Shown piece by piece: positions 21,441 through 33,955 of a stretch of 64,000 bases of DNA. The notes below the pieces were generated by a model, which worked only from the letters and a program-made list of their open reading frames with translations, was not told where the DNA came from and made no database searches. A program made the translations under genes and the position numbers. The stretch is from Dermatemys mawii (lineage: Eukaryota > Chordata > Testudines > Dermatemydidae): positions 408,159-472,158 of the forward strand of contig ML677472.1 in NCBI GenBank assembly GCA_007922305.1. The letters are read 5' to 3'. Positions within the stretch are counted from its first letter, which is position 1; the number at the start of each line of letters is the position of its first letter.

Positions 21441-24400
21441 TCCTTGCTGCTTCCTTGCTGTATATTCTCATTCACAGAGGTGCTTGTGTTTGTTCTTTTT
21501 GTCCTGGGGATATTTTTGTACAATCTGATTCCCTTGGCTCCCCTCACCCATATGCAATCTTGGGGTCTCCCTCCAATCCCACCGTGCTCTTCCGCTGTAA
21601 TATCACAGCAGGCAAGAAGCGCATTGGAGGATGGAGAGAAAGTTCTGATTAAAACCATTAAATCTCATCCAATAATCTCCCCTCCCTTCCCCCTTTCATG
21701 CTCTGTTGCCCAAACCTCCTGTGCTATTTGTGATGTTGAAAGGAAGGCAGGGGGAAGCGTGTGCATGTGTATGAGAGATTTGAGCTACCCTCCCCATCCA
21801 TCTGGTGTCCGGGAGCGGCAGCGATTTCCCAGAGGTGCTACTGTCATTCCTTCCTCCCTGTTTTCTCCCACTGGCATCCCATCTAATTCACAGTCCAAGT
21901 AGCACTGGAGACTTAGCACCTGGCCCACTCCCCATCCTCGCCTGTAGTGGATGCTCATGGTCTTGCCTACACCCGTCTGTTGCATTGGACCTGGGTACCA
22001 GCCCAAAACACCAGCTTTCAAAGGAGAAGCATGTGGATTTTCCCCAAGGAGATGCAGAGTTCCCCTTCCTTGGGAAAGTGCATTTCATCAGCCTGAGGAA
22101 ACATTTCCCTGTTCTTGCAGCACCCACACTACCCCAACTCCCAGGGCAGCTAACATCCGAGCCACATCTGAGCAAAGAGTGCCATATGTATCCTCTTGTC
22201 TGAGAATCTCCACTGTGGGTGCCCAAAGCCTGTCTAAATGGATGCTCTACGTTGGTCTGTCTCTCACTGCACCTTCTCCCCCTTGCTCTGTGTGTCTGGC
22301 TTTGTATCATTGTCTTTCTCTCTGTTCTTGTCTTCCAGTGTTTTTTTTTCCCTCTCGTTTCCTCCCCTGAACCTGTCTCCTTTTGTTCTGGTTCTGTCCC
22401 TTCCCTGCTCCCCCATGCCCTCTCCCACCGGACTCACCATTCTCCAAATTTGTCACTGATACAAGTCAGTGGTGGGGTGCTCCAGCCTCCCCATCGGAAC
22501 CCATTCCAAAAGATAAGCAGGCACAAGGGGGGAGGGGAGGAGTGGGGAAAATGGGTCAGTGTCTCCAAGCCTGAGCAGTGCCCAGCTGAGCCATACTGGC
22601 ATTCTGACACCATGCCAAAAGACATGAACAGACCGAAGCCGACAGAAAGGGAGGCACTTGTGTGTTTCCTGACTGTGCCTTCTCCTCTACTGCTGCCCTT
22701 GACTCAATGGGAAGAGGCAGCACTCTGTGCCTCCCAAGGCACTGAGGCTCCAGCCCCCTGTGCTGGCATTGGGTACCAGGACTTGAGGAGGGCTCCACTC
22801 ATGCTTTCTTCTGGGGAGTTGGGACCATGCAGCTGATCAGGCTGCATTGTCCCTGCTGAGCAGGGTGATAGGGGTTGACTGGTACAGGTAAGTATTTTCT
22901 GTGGCTGGTTGAATTTGCAGTGGAGTCAGACTAAAGGCACATGTTCAGGTACCAGATGGGGCAGGGAATCAGGCTGGGATTTCCTCCATAACTGTCCCAG
23001 ATGGGTAGCGTTCACTAACAGAAACTGCTCAGTACCACAACACAGGGGAAAAGAGCATGGACTCTTGGTTATTCCTCCATGGGGAGAGGAGAATTAATCT
23101 TATTCTTAGGGTAGCATGAGACATTGAAATTCTGATCAGGCTGTGAAACGGGGGAGAGGTGGGTTCCTGCAGTGGGCCATTGAAACAGGCAGGGCTGGGC
23201 TGTGTGTGTGGAATGTCAGCCCCTGGGCTCACTGAGATTGCTGGAGCAGAATGAGATGGGCTTTTAAATATTCAGATGCCAGGCGAATTTGTCTTCTAGC
23301 TCTCTCAGACTTAACCCTTGCCATCCTATTCATCGAGAGACGGGGGAGGGGAAATGCTTGTAAAAACCCTGTTTAGGTTGGCAGTGACCAAACATTGTTC
23401 CCATCTGAGGGCTCCTGGGTGAAATGAGTTGGTAGTTTTAAGTCAGTGTCATAGAGAGATAGATGTCCATATCTCAAATAACCACCTCCATGACCAGCTT
23501 TACTGGAGCCTGGACTCCCTCCCTTCCCCTCCTGAAGGGAGTCTCTCCAACAGCAGGTGGGTAGGGGTTGGTAGCAGCGTGGTTGGGAAGGCAGGGATTG
23601 CCCTGCTGCTGCCTCTGCCCACAGTGAACGTGCTTTGTGGATACTGAGAGGCCATTTGTCTCTAGTGCTGTCAATCCAGCCCCTTTGACTAAGGTTGAAA
23701 ATGAAAAATGTAAGTACCTAGAAATTTTAGGTCACGCTGATTTTTTTCCAATTATCTTTTCATTAGGAAGGTGGGGGAGGTTTGAACATCTGTGAATCAC
23801 ATTTAATCTCCACAAATCGGCTTTCCCTGCAGTATGATTTCATGTTGCTATTTTTCCTCTTGGCTGGCAATAGAAGAGCAGGAATCCCAGGGAGATAGAA
23901 GTGGGGGTATCCAAACAGTGTGATCCCCTTCCAGCCGGCTCTGCCCCCATACCTCCTGAAAATCCCAGCATGAGCCCATAGTTTCATGGAGGACAATGTA
24001 ATGATTATTTTGTCCCACTGAATAATTAAAAAATAGGCTAGAGCCCTCTGCTGGTGGTGTTCAGGATTCCTTTCTCGGTCAGCTCCATAGCTCTTGAATT
24101 GCTGCCTCTCTCCTTGGGGATGAGATGAATTATTGGGTCTCTGTTCACACAAATTCTTTTTTTTTTTTTTTTTTTTGGCCTTCACTATTTCTGCTTCAAA
24201 CCTGTTTCCCAAGTGCCTCACCCAGAGGGGACAGTGTTCCTCATCATTTCACCTCCACTTCACTGATCAGTTCTGAAATCAGACTTTGCCTGAAGGCAAA
24301 GACCCCTCCCTTCCAGCTCCTCTCCTGCACCTGGCAGACAGTGTGGTTGCCACAGCCAAGGGGAATTTCCCTGTGACTTGACATTTTAGTTTGTCCCTGG

Positions 24401-24744
24401 TTTGAGAAGAGATTTCAGGTGGGGAGCAGGCCTGCACGTGAATGTATGTAATGTATTCGGTGACCCAGGCCACGGCAGAGTGCATCAGCCGTCATCCTGT
24501 GTATATGTTAAGCAAGACAATACAAAAGAAGGATGTAACAAGTCTGTTTCATATGAAAATATTCCCTTTTCCCTGGGATTTGACTTAATAGTGAAGGGCC
24601 CAAGTAACCAATATTATCAGAATCTCTGAGTAGTGAACCCTTGAATTTATAATCTACAAAGTAGGTACAAAATCTTCAACAAAAGACACATAAACATGCT
24701 CCCTAGTGTGTGTGTGTGTGCAAGGCAAGAACGTATATTGCTTG
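21441..24744. other. Unassigned single-copy-like DNA
   Basis: No gene or repeat recognised. Several C/T-rich open frames (for example 22219-22836) are compositional. Contains a T run of about 22 at 24155-24176 and a (GT)n run of about 7 units at 24707-24720. Confidence 0.45.
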
Positions 24745-24920
24745 TCTATGGTAGAGCACCGGCCTTGGAGTCAGAAGGCTCAGACACTAATCTGCTGTGT
24801 GGCATTAGTCAAGTCACTTATCTTCTGTGCTTCATGTCCCACATTTGTAAAGCAGGAATGATCGTACTTAGCCCACCTTTCTAAAGCATTTTAAGCTCTA
24901 AGGGTAAAAAGTGCTAAATT
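24745..24920 (+). repeat. MIR-like SINE
   Basis: Matches the MIR pattern: GGTAGAGCACCGGCCTTGGA, GTCAGAAGGCTCAGACAC, CTGTGTGGCATTAGTCAAGT, CACTTATCTTCTGTGC and TGTAAAGCAGGAATGATCG. Old and diverged. Confidence 0.8.
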
Positions 24921-25644
24921 CGGTCATTGCTGGGAAGCGCTTATATTCTGTGGCCATGAGTACTAAATCCTAGGGTAGGTGATGATCTCTCCCCAAGGAA
25001 TTACAGCTTTTCCACCTAGACTAAAAAAGGGGCTCTTTGCATTTCACTTCACCAGCTGCTCCTCATAGCATTCCCCTTCAGCCTCTTTTAAACTCTGTTT
25101 ATTGTTGCACAAACATGGTCTGGAGAGAGAATTGCTGCTCCCTCTGGACCTTCTCCGGCTTCTTCCAAACACACCTGAGAACAAACAGTACTTACTGATT
25201 ACACTACTGTAATCAGGGGGCTGTTGTCCAGGGGGCAAACTGAGATGGTTTAGTAAGAGGGTCCTTTTCCCTGGGGTGGTGCCATATTGTGTGCCAGAAT
25301 CTGTAAGCTTTCATTAAAGAAAGAAAAGAAAAAAAGAAAAAGTCTAGCCTTTATGGTTGTGAAGATAACGTTGAAGCATGAATCATATGTAATCAATGCA
25401 GTGGTGTCAATCAGACCCTGCTGGCAGCCTGAAGAAATGGTTCGGAGAGGTATGGACTGCCCTTTTTCATTATAAAGGGATGTTAATGTCTGCAGCCTGC
25501 ACACGCATTTAAGTGCAGCCTTGTTAATTAGTGGACTGCTGCTCAATGTTCACACAAAGAAGAGTGACAATCCTAGTCTGAAGATCTGCACAATGTACTG
25601 TGAGTGGCATCTGATTTTGTATCACGAGTAATTGGAGCTTTGGG
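24921..25644. other. Unassigned
   Basis: No gene or clear repeat. Purine-rich tract (AAAGAAAAGAAAAAAAG-type) at 25315-25340. Confidence 0.45.
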
Positions 25645-26373
25645 TAGGGTTGCCAACTTCCTACTCACACAAAATCAAACACCCCCTGCCCCGCCCACGC
25701 TCCACTCTTTCTCCTAGGGCCCCCCCAATCCATCCCCCTACCCCTCTATCACTCGCTGTCCCCAACGTCATTCACTCACTCATTTTCACCTGACTTTCTC
25801 AGGGGGCTCGGGTGCAGGAGGGGTTGAGGGCTCTGTCTGGGGTTGAGGGCTCTGGGGTGGGGGATGAGGGATTTGGGGTGCAGGAGGGTGCTTTGAGCTG
25901 AGATTGAGAGGTTCAGAGGGTGATCAGGGCTGGGGCAGGGGCAGTTGGTGTGGGGAGGGGAGAGGTCCAGGGCTGCAGGTTCCAGGTGGTGCTTACCTCA
26001 AGCAGCTCCTGGCCAATTGGAGCTGCAGAGCAGGTAGGGTGACCAGACAGCAAGTGTGAAAAATCTGGACAGGGGGCGGGGTAATAGGAGCCTATGTAAG
26101 AAAAAGACCCAAAAATTGGGATTGTCCCTATAAAATTGGGACATCTGGTCACCTTAGGGGCAGAGGCAGCACCTGAAGCTTCCCTGGCTGCCCCTACAAG
26201 TAGGAGCTGGAAGAGGGACATGCTGGCTGCTTCCTGGGAGCCACACGGTGTGGAGGTTAGCAGGGAGCTTCCAGCCCTGCTGTGTGGCGCCACTACCCAG
26301 ACAGTGAATGGCCTGCCAGGATCCCTTTTTGACTGGGTGTTCCAGTTGAAAACCGGACACCTGATCACCCTAG
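25645..26373. repeat. GGGTTGCCAACTT repeat with GC-rich core
   Basis: Starts TAGGGTTGCCAACTTCCTAC and ends AAAACCGGACACCTGATCAC followed by CCTAG, partly inverted ends. The core is C/G-rich with G-runs at 25790-25960. It contains the MITE at 26035-26157. Confidence 0.7.
26035..26157. repeat. AGGGTGACCAGA-type MITE, nested copy
   Basis: TAGGGTGACCAGACAGCAAG at the left and GGGACATCTGGTCACCTTA at the right form the inverted ends. The same family as 11478-11618, sharing AAGAAAAAGACCC and TTGTCCCTATAAAA. Confidence 0.88.
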
Positions 26374-27426
26374 CTCTGGGAGAGTATCACAATGTACTCT
26401 TCTCCCAGTCTGCCTCCGGCCCATCTCTTGTGCCCATCTTCTGCCCATTCCTGGCCCCCAAGTCTCTAACTGTGGCTGACGATGCAGCTGCTGAACCAAC
26501 AATCTGTAACAAATATTATTTTGTGCAAAGAAACAAATTGGCCATCACAGTGAGAGCTTCAAAATACCAGCCTGAGATGCCAGTGTCACTGAAATGAGAT
26601 CCATGGAGTTACATTGGTGGAAAAGTGGTGTACCTAAGTGGAGATTAAGGGCCATTGTTCACACCCCACTGTCTTCTGTTTCTTAACACTGCAGAGCAGC
26701 CACATAGAACCCTAAATAGGGCAGAAATTCAGTCCTCAGAAAAAAGAAACATTACTGGAGACCGAGAAACACTAAAGATCCATGATCTTCATCGCTGGTG
26801 ACAAGATTGTAGTGGAATCCCGTTTTTCCAGTTTAAGCAGCTTCAGTGGGTATATAGATCTCTGTGGATCGCTCTGACACTGCTGAGCCATGCTTTGCTT
26901 AGGGGTGAAGACAGTTTCCACTTCATATGAAATATTTTACTGTGAGATTGAGGCCTTGCAAGGGCATGATGTCACCCACTAGTTTTACTCTTAATCAGCA
27001 TCCAACAAATACTGATGGCTGTTGGCAACTCATCAGTTACTAAATAAATGAATTTGTCACTTTCATAAATATTGTAACAAATCCATGTCCAACTCTAGGA
27101 TGTCAAAGTTGTCATTATTCCACACACTAGACCAATCAGAATTTCATAGCAATGGCAAAGATTTAACTCAGTTCCTCCTACTCCAAAGCCCAGGTTCTTC
27201 TCTTCTTGAACTTTAATAACTTTAATAACAGTTTTAATAACTTTAATAACAGTTGACTAACTTTCTATTTGACGCACAGTGCCTATTGCACGCAGGTGAA
27301 CAGTTCTGATTTCATCGACCAGAGGTCTTGGTGCTCATAGCTAACCTTGACAAGTTCATTACACAATAATGTAATTTTATTTTGTGTAAGTCCTTGAAGT
27401 TTCTCAAATAATAAATAGAGTTAAAT
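26374..27426. other. Unassigned, with a small tandem repeat
   Basis: No gene seen. 27205-27252 has two copies of an approximately 21-bp unit, TTTTAATAACTTTAATAACAG, within AT-rich DNA. Confidence 0.5.
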
Positions 27427-28569
27427 ATAGAATCATAGAATCATAGGAGATTAGGGTTGGAAGAGACCTCAGGAGGCCTAGTCCAACCCCCTACTCAAAG
27501 CAGGACCTTAAAAACCTCTGTAGCTGGAAATTCCACCACCTCCCTAGGTAACCCATTCTACTGCTTTACCACTCTTCTAGTGAAATATTTTTTTCCCTAA
27601 TATCCAACCTAAACATTCACCACTGCAACTTGAGACCATTACTCCTTGTTCTGTCATCTGCCACCACTGAGAACAGCCTAGTTCCATCCTTTTTGGAACC
27701 CCCCTTCAGGTAGTTGAAGGCTGCTATTAAATCCATACTTCTTTAATTTTCTGGCAAGAATACTGTTGGAGACCATATCAAAAGCTTTGCTAAAGTCAAG
27801 GTATATCATGTCCATCACTTTCCCCATATCCACAGAGCCAGTTATCTCATCACAGAAGGCAACTGGGTTGGTCAGCATGATTTGCCTATGGTGAATCCAT
27901 GTTGACTGTTCCTGATCACCTTTCTCCTCCAAGTGCTTCAAAATGGATTCCTTGAGGACCTACTCCATGATTTTTCCGGAGAATGACGTGACACTGACCA
28001 ATCTGTAGTTCCCCAGATTCTCCTTCTTCCCTTCTTTAAAGATGGGCACTATATTTGCCTTTTTCCAATCGTCCAAGACCTCCCCCTATCAGCATGGGTT
28101 TTCATAGGTAATGGCCAATGACTCTGCAATCATATCAGCCAACTCCCTCAACACACTCGGATGCACTGTATCTGGCTCTATGGACTTGTGCATGTGTCCA
28201 GCTTTTTAAAATAGTCGTTAACTTGTTCTTTCACCACTGCGTGCTGCTCACCTCCACCCCATACTGCGCTGCCCAGTGCAGCAGTCTGGGAGCTGACCTT
28301 GTATATGAAGACTGAGGCAAAAAAAATTGAGTATTTCAGCTTTTTCCACATCATCTGTCACTAGGTTGCCTCTCCTACTCAGTGAGTGAGGGTCCCACAC
28401 TTTCCCTGATCTTCTTCTTGTTGCTAACATACCTGTAGAAACCCTTCTTGTTACCCTTCACATCCCTTGCTAGCTGCAACTGCAATTGTGTTTTGGCCTT
28501 CCTGATTACATCACTGCATGCTTGAGCAATATTTTTATACTCCTTTCTAGTCATTTGTCCAAGTTTCAG
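27427..28569 (-). mobile_element. CR1 LINE, minus strand, TTCTATGAT-tail subfamily
   Basis: Begins with the inverted tail ATAGAATCATAGAATCATAG, then GGTTGGAAGAGACCTCAGGA. The minus strand encodes RT pieces (DMGKVMDMIYLDFSKAFDMV; further upstream DVKGNKKGFYRYVSNKKKIR). An internal deletion joins the 3' UTR side to RT near 27742. Confidence 0.9.
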
Positions 28570-30074
28570 CCAGTGGATAATGAATTGTAAAGATGACAAA
28601 GAACAGCCATTGAAAGATATTGTCTAGGGAATGAATTTAAAGCATTCAATCCTAAGGTAAAATTAGATGTTTCCAGGTGATATTTGAAATGATATGGTGA
28701 GTTAATAAAGTGGAGAGATATGAGGGTGCTGTTCCAGGCAGCAGGAGCTGCAGAAAAAAAAGGCTTTTACACCAAGTGTTCAGATTGTGTAAAAGATTAT
28801 TCAGGGAGGAAAAAAATAGATAAAGTCTGAGAGGTCAGTGAGTTCTGGTGTTATATGTGAAAAAAAACAGATCTTCTTAAACAGGAAGTGCATATTAAAG
28901 AACATGGGTGCAACTTGAGAACAAACAAATAGACTTCCTCAGAGCTTGTTTTCCAGCATTGTCTCCCTTACTTGCCAGGAACCATACTCTACCTTGACCT
29001 TTGTATAGCACATAGAGACATCTAGTGGGTGAATAAGATGCTTAAAGTTAACATAGGATTACATCTGGTATATTGTATCTCATGTGACTTAATTTATTCT
29101 CCCCCCATCCTGGCTGTTCGTGCAATAAAACAGGTGGAACAATAAATACAATGTTATTTGTAAGGAAAGACAGAGAACATTGTTTGCCACTAACAATTCA
29201 CTAAGCTTTATTTACACTCTTTGAATTGCACACATCCAACTTCCTGTTCTGGATTCTGGGTAGCTGTGGTGAAAGTGGCACTTCCTGTATTAAGTAGTAT
29301 TACAGTTAGAATTATAACTAGAAGGTATCCAAAACTGATCTAAATGTATTCCTTCATTACTCTCCTCCTATATATGTAAGACCTACCAAGGCTTATCATA
29401 GGAGAGGTGGATTGCTTTGACCTTGACTATGCAAGCTCATTCAGGGGTTTGTCCTGCCCTGTGGTTGGAAATGTTTTTTTACTAGGCTAACCATTTATAC
29501 ATCTATTCTGTGGAGACCTTTGTGAGTTGTGTTAGGTAACATCTCTGCTGAGCCATTCCCCGTTTCAGTTTCTGGTGTGTGCTGAGCAGTAGGCAAATTA
29601 TTTCATTTTAACCCTTCATTTATGCAGAGATGCCATCAATACTTTCATGGGTGGTGCAATAGGAAAATGATCAGTCATTAGTGATTTTTCTTGCCATTTC
29701 CCTTGCCTTTGTGTTGGTGCCAGCTAGTTCTGGAATTTCCATAGTGTCAGGTCGTGAAACCATTTCAGTGTCCTTTTCCACAGCTGAAACTAGCCCAGGG
29801 GGGATCTTATTTTCTCCTGAAATTCTCAGTAGATGGTTTACATGTGCTCTGTGGTCTGAACTAAGAACACAGAGGTCTTGGCTACACCATAGCATTTAAC
29901 TGAATTTCTAAGCAAAGTGTGACACAGAAGGCTCTTAAGTGGATCTGTGTGTGCATGCTGCACATGCCAGCCTTGCCAGCAATCTGCTTCTTCCTGAACA
30001 AGAACATGGCACTGTTTTTTTTTCTGTGTACATACGGCCCATGCTTTATATTGGATTTTGAATATTAAGATATA
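28570..30074. other. Unassigned
   Basis: 28610-28900 resembles the interspersed-repeat style seen at 38820-39000 (GCAGGAGCTGCAGAAAAAAA, AGGAAGTGCATATTAAAG) but I cannot name it. The overlapping 70-aa frames at 29671-29899 show no domain. Confidence 0.4.
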
Positions 30075-30663
30075 TCAGCAGTGGAATATGTAGTAGGAGC
30101 CGGGAGGTGTTATTACCTCTGTATACAACACTGGCAAGAACATTTCCAGAACAGTATGTCCAGTTCTGCATCCATGATTCCAAAGGATGTTTGAACAATA
30201 GGAAAGGGTTCAGAAAAGAATTATAAGAATGGTTTGGGGTCTGGGAAACTGGCCTTTCAGTGAGAGACTAAAGGTCAGTCTGTTTAGTTTATTGAAGAAA
30301 GTTAAGAGGTTACCTGATCATGGTCTGTAAGTGCCTACGTAGGAAGACGATTTCTGCTAGTTAGAGGGTTCTTTAACAGACAAAGGTATAACAAGTTCCA
30401 ATGGTTGGAGGCAAAAACTAGACAAACTGAGACTAGGAATAAGGCAGAAATTTTAAGTGAGTGTAATTAACCATTGGAACAGTTTACCATGGGATGTGGT
30501 GGGCTCTCTATCACTTGAAACCTTTACATGAAAATTAATTATATTTCTAAAAGATACACTCTAGCGCAACCAGAAGTTCTGAGCTTGATGCAGCAATCAC
30601 TGGGTGAATGTCTATGGCCTGTGTTGATCACAGTGGTCCCTTCTGGCCTTAAAAATCTGTGAA
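30075..30663 (+). mobile_element. Old CR1 LINE 3' fragment
   Basis: Shows the CR1 3' order: ATAAGAATGGTTTGGGGTCT, AGAGACTAAAGGTCAGTCTG, AACCATTGGAACAGTTTACC, GGTCCCTTCTGGCCTTAAAA. Many stops. Confidence 0.8.
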
Positions 30664-32061
30664 AGTGAGCTTCATTCTCTTCTGTGTTGCACATCAACTG
30701 GACTGCTGACTACATTCCAGTAGAAGAAACAAAGTTGAGAATGATATATGAGCCAGAAAAGAACCAACTGAATGTTAAAGACCAGGCAGAATTTCCAGGG
30801 CTGTCAGTTAGGGAAAAAAATATTGTAAACTGAAGCACATTCAATCGTGCCATGATGCAATTTTTACAGAGTCACATCTTTGCGAATAATCATGCTGCAG
30901 TAATCACTCCTTACACACCTCAGTGACTATGTAGGTTGTAAATAACGCCGAGCAATAATTTTCAGTAGTGATAAGAGCTGGGATTCCCTCAGTAAACCAA
31001 GTCATTCTTAATGTTGTTTATTATTGTTATTCCATGCAATAAATCCACTTACTGTGCATGTTTTACACTTTTTGATATGTATAACTGTGTCAATATTCCC
31101 CCTCTCTCAGCTCCCCCTCCATCTATCACATTTTATTTCTCCTGGTCCTGCTTTCCTCCCCCCACACTTGAGTTGTTTTGCTCATGGAACCCATCAGGGA
31201 GATTCTTCATTATAGTGGAAAAAGAGCATTCTCACCCTGCTCCTAAGAAAGGTACATGCGTTATGTCTGGTCCACGCTTACCTCCTTCCTGGGAATTTAC
31301 TTGATTGTGAATTTAAGTAACAACAACCAAACAGAAACCTCAGACTAAGCTTTCTCCTGAACTTGGCTGTTCTTTGGATTTTCCTTTGCCTCAGAGGGAG
31401 ACTCAAACCCATTTTATTCTGAACTGAACCTAGAAAGATCCATCTGCTAGCTGGAGTCAGTTAGCTGGAGTCAGCTTTAGCACCTGGCCCTTTATTGCCC
31501 TTCAGCACATGAGCCCTTTATTGCCAGGCAGCATCCCAGAACGTGCTGTCACATTATAAAACAGGTGTTGGTTTTGCTGTATTGCACTCTTTACTCAGCA
31601 TGTGTTCCTATGTGGTAGATTTCCATGCTAGTTTCAGTGTTACTCTTTTAGCCATCTCCATTGCTAATGCTCCTTGGTCAGTAATAGAAGTCAAATCTAT
31701 TTCAGATAATAAAACCCTTTCTCCGAACCATCCACAGATGAATCCACCTTGAAGCTCCTAGTCCTTTCCAGACTGGGGATTTCAAGAGAGGGTTAAGAAA
31801 TCACATTGAGATGGGAGGCCTGCTACTGCCACTTCAACTTTAATGGCAGTCTCAGTCACTGGTGGGGATGAGAAATGGCACATATCCCAGCTCAAAGAAG
31901 GCAATGCCTGTCCGGTCGTGGGGTGACTGAAACTGCACAGCCAGTCAGTCCAGGATGCTCCCAGCAGCAGTGTGGTCTCAGCCTGATGGAGAATGTGTTC
32001 CTTCTGAGATACCGAGTAATTGGTTCCCCCTTCTCATCTGTCACTGTTTTCTTTCCCCTAG
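30664..32061. other. Unassigned flank or intron before the EGF-like exon
   Basis: No Eph ligand-binding exon, promoter or repeat is recognisable. CT-rich at 31090-31160. The last 15 bases form the splice acceptor of the exon at 32062. Confidence 0.5.
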
Positions 32062-32217
32062 CCTGTCCCACTGGTTCTTTTAAAGCATATGTGGGAGATG
32101 CCCCCTGCAGACTCTGCCCCACCCACAGCCACGCTCCAGTGCCAGGCTCCAGCGAATGTGCTTGCCAAAGCCGATACTACCGCTCTGCTTCAGACACATC
32201 TGACACCCCCTGCACAG
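32062..32217 (+). CDS. EPHB6: EPHB6 exon: EGF-like cysteine-rich segment
   Basis: First Eph-receptor exon in the window, extracellular, between the ligand-binding domain and the fibronectin domains. It reads CPTGSFKAYVGDAPCRLC and ends SDTPCT, with six cysteines spaced as in Eph sushi/EGF-like modules. The acceptor is a pyrimidine tract plus CCCTAG and the donor is CAG|GTAAGT. Length is 156 nt, the usual size of this exon in Eph genes, with phase 1 at both ends, so the first codon borrows one base from the missing upstream exon. The upstream exon for the ligand-binding domain, normally about 650-700 nt, is not recognisable anywhere in the preceding 32 kb. The Eph family call is certain; the EPHB6 paralogue rests on the intracellular exons. 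Confidence 0.9.
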
Positions 32218-32749
32218 GTAAGTGTTTGGGTAGAATGTGTGAGGGGAGTAAGAGGGATAGCCAATGATTCAGGGGAGTCTCTGAGTCATCGCCTCTAAGA
32301 GCCCCTGAGAAAGAATAAGTTCTCTTCACTCTTTTCCCCTGGGGGGCACCACTTCTAATCCACTACAGGGTGTGTCTACCCACCAAAAGTATTTGAAGAC
32401 ATTTCATTAATGCCATATATTAAATACAATTCTCAATATAGAAGATACAAAAACATGCATGAAAAGAACATAAATGTTGCAAAATCAGCGTCTCAGAAAT
32501 TAGGAAATGTCAGAGTTCAATTTGCCCATGCAACCTTAATTCAGCCTCCTTGTGTGTATGCATTATGATACAGTTTTTAATTACATGATCACATAGCATT
32601 TTTCTGTAAGGACCTCTGCCTCATTAATTGCAGAGGATGGACAGTGCTCACTTAATATGTTGTTTTATCCTCATTGTATAATGAATAGCGCTAGACCATA
32701 TTTACTACACACTACTGAAACCCTCCTTGGAAGACAGAAATATTAATTT

Positions 32750-33955
32750 TCTCATGGGCTTGCTATTGTGCTCATCACTACAGTGCTTCACAAACATTCA
32801 TGAATTTGTCTTCATAACACCCCTGTGAGGAAAGGGAGTATTATCCCCATTTTACAGATAAAGGGCTGAGGCATAGAGAGATTAAGGTCAAAAGTGTCCT
32901 TTCAGTTTGGTTTCCCAATTTGAGATATCTAGGACCTGATTTTTGAGAGTACTTAGTATGATATAGCACTTTATATGTTGAATCACAATTCCTATTGTCT
33001 TCAGGTCATAGATTCTAAGGCCAGAGGAGTCCTTTGGGATCATCTAGTCTGACTTCCTGTATAACTCAGGACATAGAACTTCCCCAAAATATAATTATTG
33101 GAGCATATCATTTAGAAAAACATCCAACCTTGATTTAAAAATGGTCAGTGATGGAGAATTCACCGTGACCTTTAGTAAATTGTTCCAATGGGTAATTACT
33201 CATGCTGTTAGAAATGTATGTGTTCTTTCCAGTCTGAATTTGTCTAGCTGCAACTTCCAGCTCTTGGATGTGTTATACCTTTCTCTGCTAGATGGAACAG
33301 CTCATTATTAAATATTTGTTCCCCATATAGGCAATTCTAGTCTGAAATCGTCACCCCTTATTTTCTCTGTGTTAATCTAAACAGATTGAGTCCTCCTTGA
33401 GTCCATCACTATAATAAATGTTTTGTAATCCTTTAATCATTCTCGTGGCTTTTCTTTAAACCCTCTCCAATTTATCAACCTCCTTCTTGAGTTGTGGACA
33501 CCAGAACTGGACACAGTATTCCAGTGGTGGTCACACCAGTGCCAAATACAGAGATAATATAACCTTTCTACTCGTACTTGAGATTGGCCTGTTTATGCAT
33601 CCCAAGTTCACATTAGCCCTTTTGGCTACAGCATTACACTGAGCGCTCATGTTCAGCTGATTATCCACCATGACCCCCAAATCTCGGAATTACTACTTCC
33701 CAGGATAGGGTCCACCATCCTGTAAGTATAACCTATTTTCTTTGTGTCTATAGCAGCTGTGAGAGCTCAGCACTTCTCCAGAGTTGCACACCCAAAAAAA
33801 TGAGAAACACACAATTAGTGACCACCTGTGAAAAATTTGGTTTAAGCGACATGCTCAGCATCACGCAGGAACTCCATGGCAGAGGCAGGTTTAGAATCCA
33901 GTTTTCCAGGGAAGCATTCACCTGTTTTAAACATGAGATCATCCTTTCTCTTCTT
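32750..33955 (+). repeat. MIR-like SINE split by nested insertions
   Basis: The left part at 32750-32887 (ACACCCCTGTGAGGAAAGGG, TTATCCCCATTTTACAGATA, GAGGCATAGAGAGATTAAG) and the right part at 33841-33955 (TTAAGCGACATGCTCAGCAT, GCAGAGGCAGGTTTAGAATC) are consecutive segments of a MIR-like SINE. TTAAG occurs at both break points. Between them lies a hairpin-type repeat that is itself split by CR1. Confidence 0.7.
33003..33735 (-). mobile_element. CR1 LINE 3' part, minus strand, in intron
   Basis: Begins GGTCATAGATTCTAAGGCCA, then GATCATCTAGTCTGACTTCC, the inverted start also seen at 12943. It runs through the inverted coding 3' end (CCAGAACTGGACACAGTATT, CCAGTGGTGGTCACACCAGT). Confidence 0.85.

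Noticed and set aside
22219..22836. 205-codon open frame on the plus strand
   Set aside because: Low-complexity C/T-rich DNA with overlapping frames in all phases; no motif, and it does not resemble an Eph ligand-binding domain.
29671..29899. Overlapping 72- and 74-codon frames on both strands
   Set aside because: Mirror frames of the same sequence without any protein motif or repeat match.
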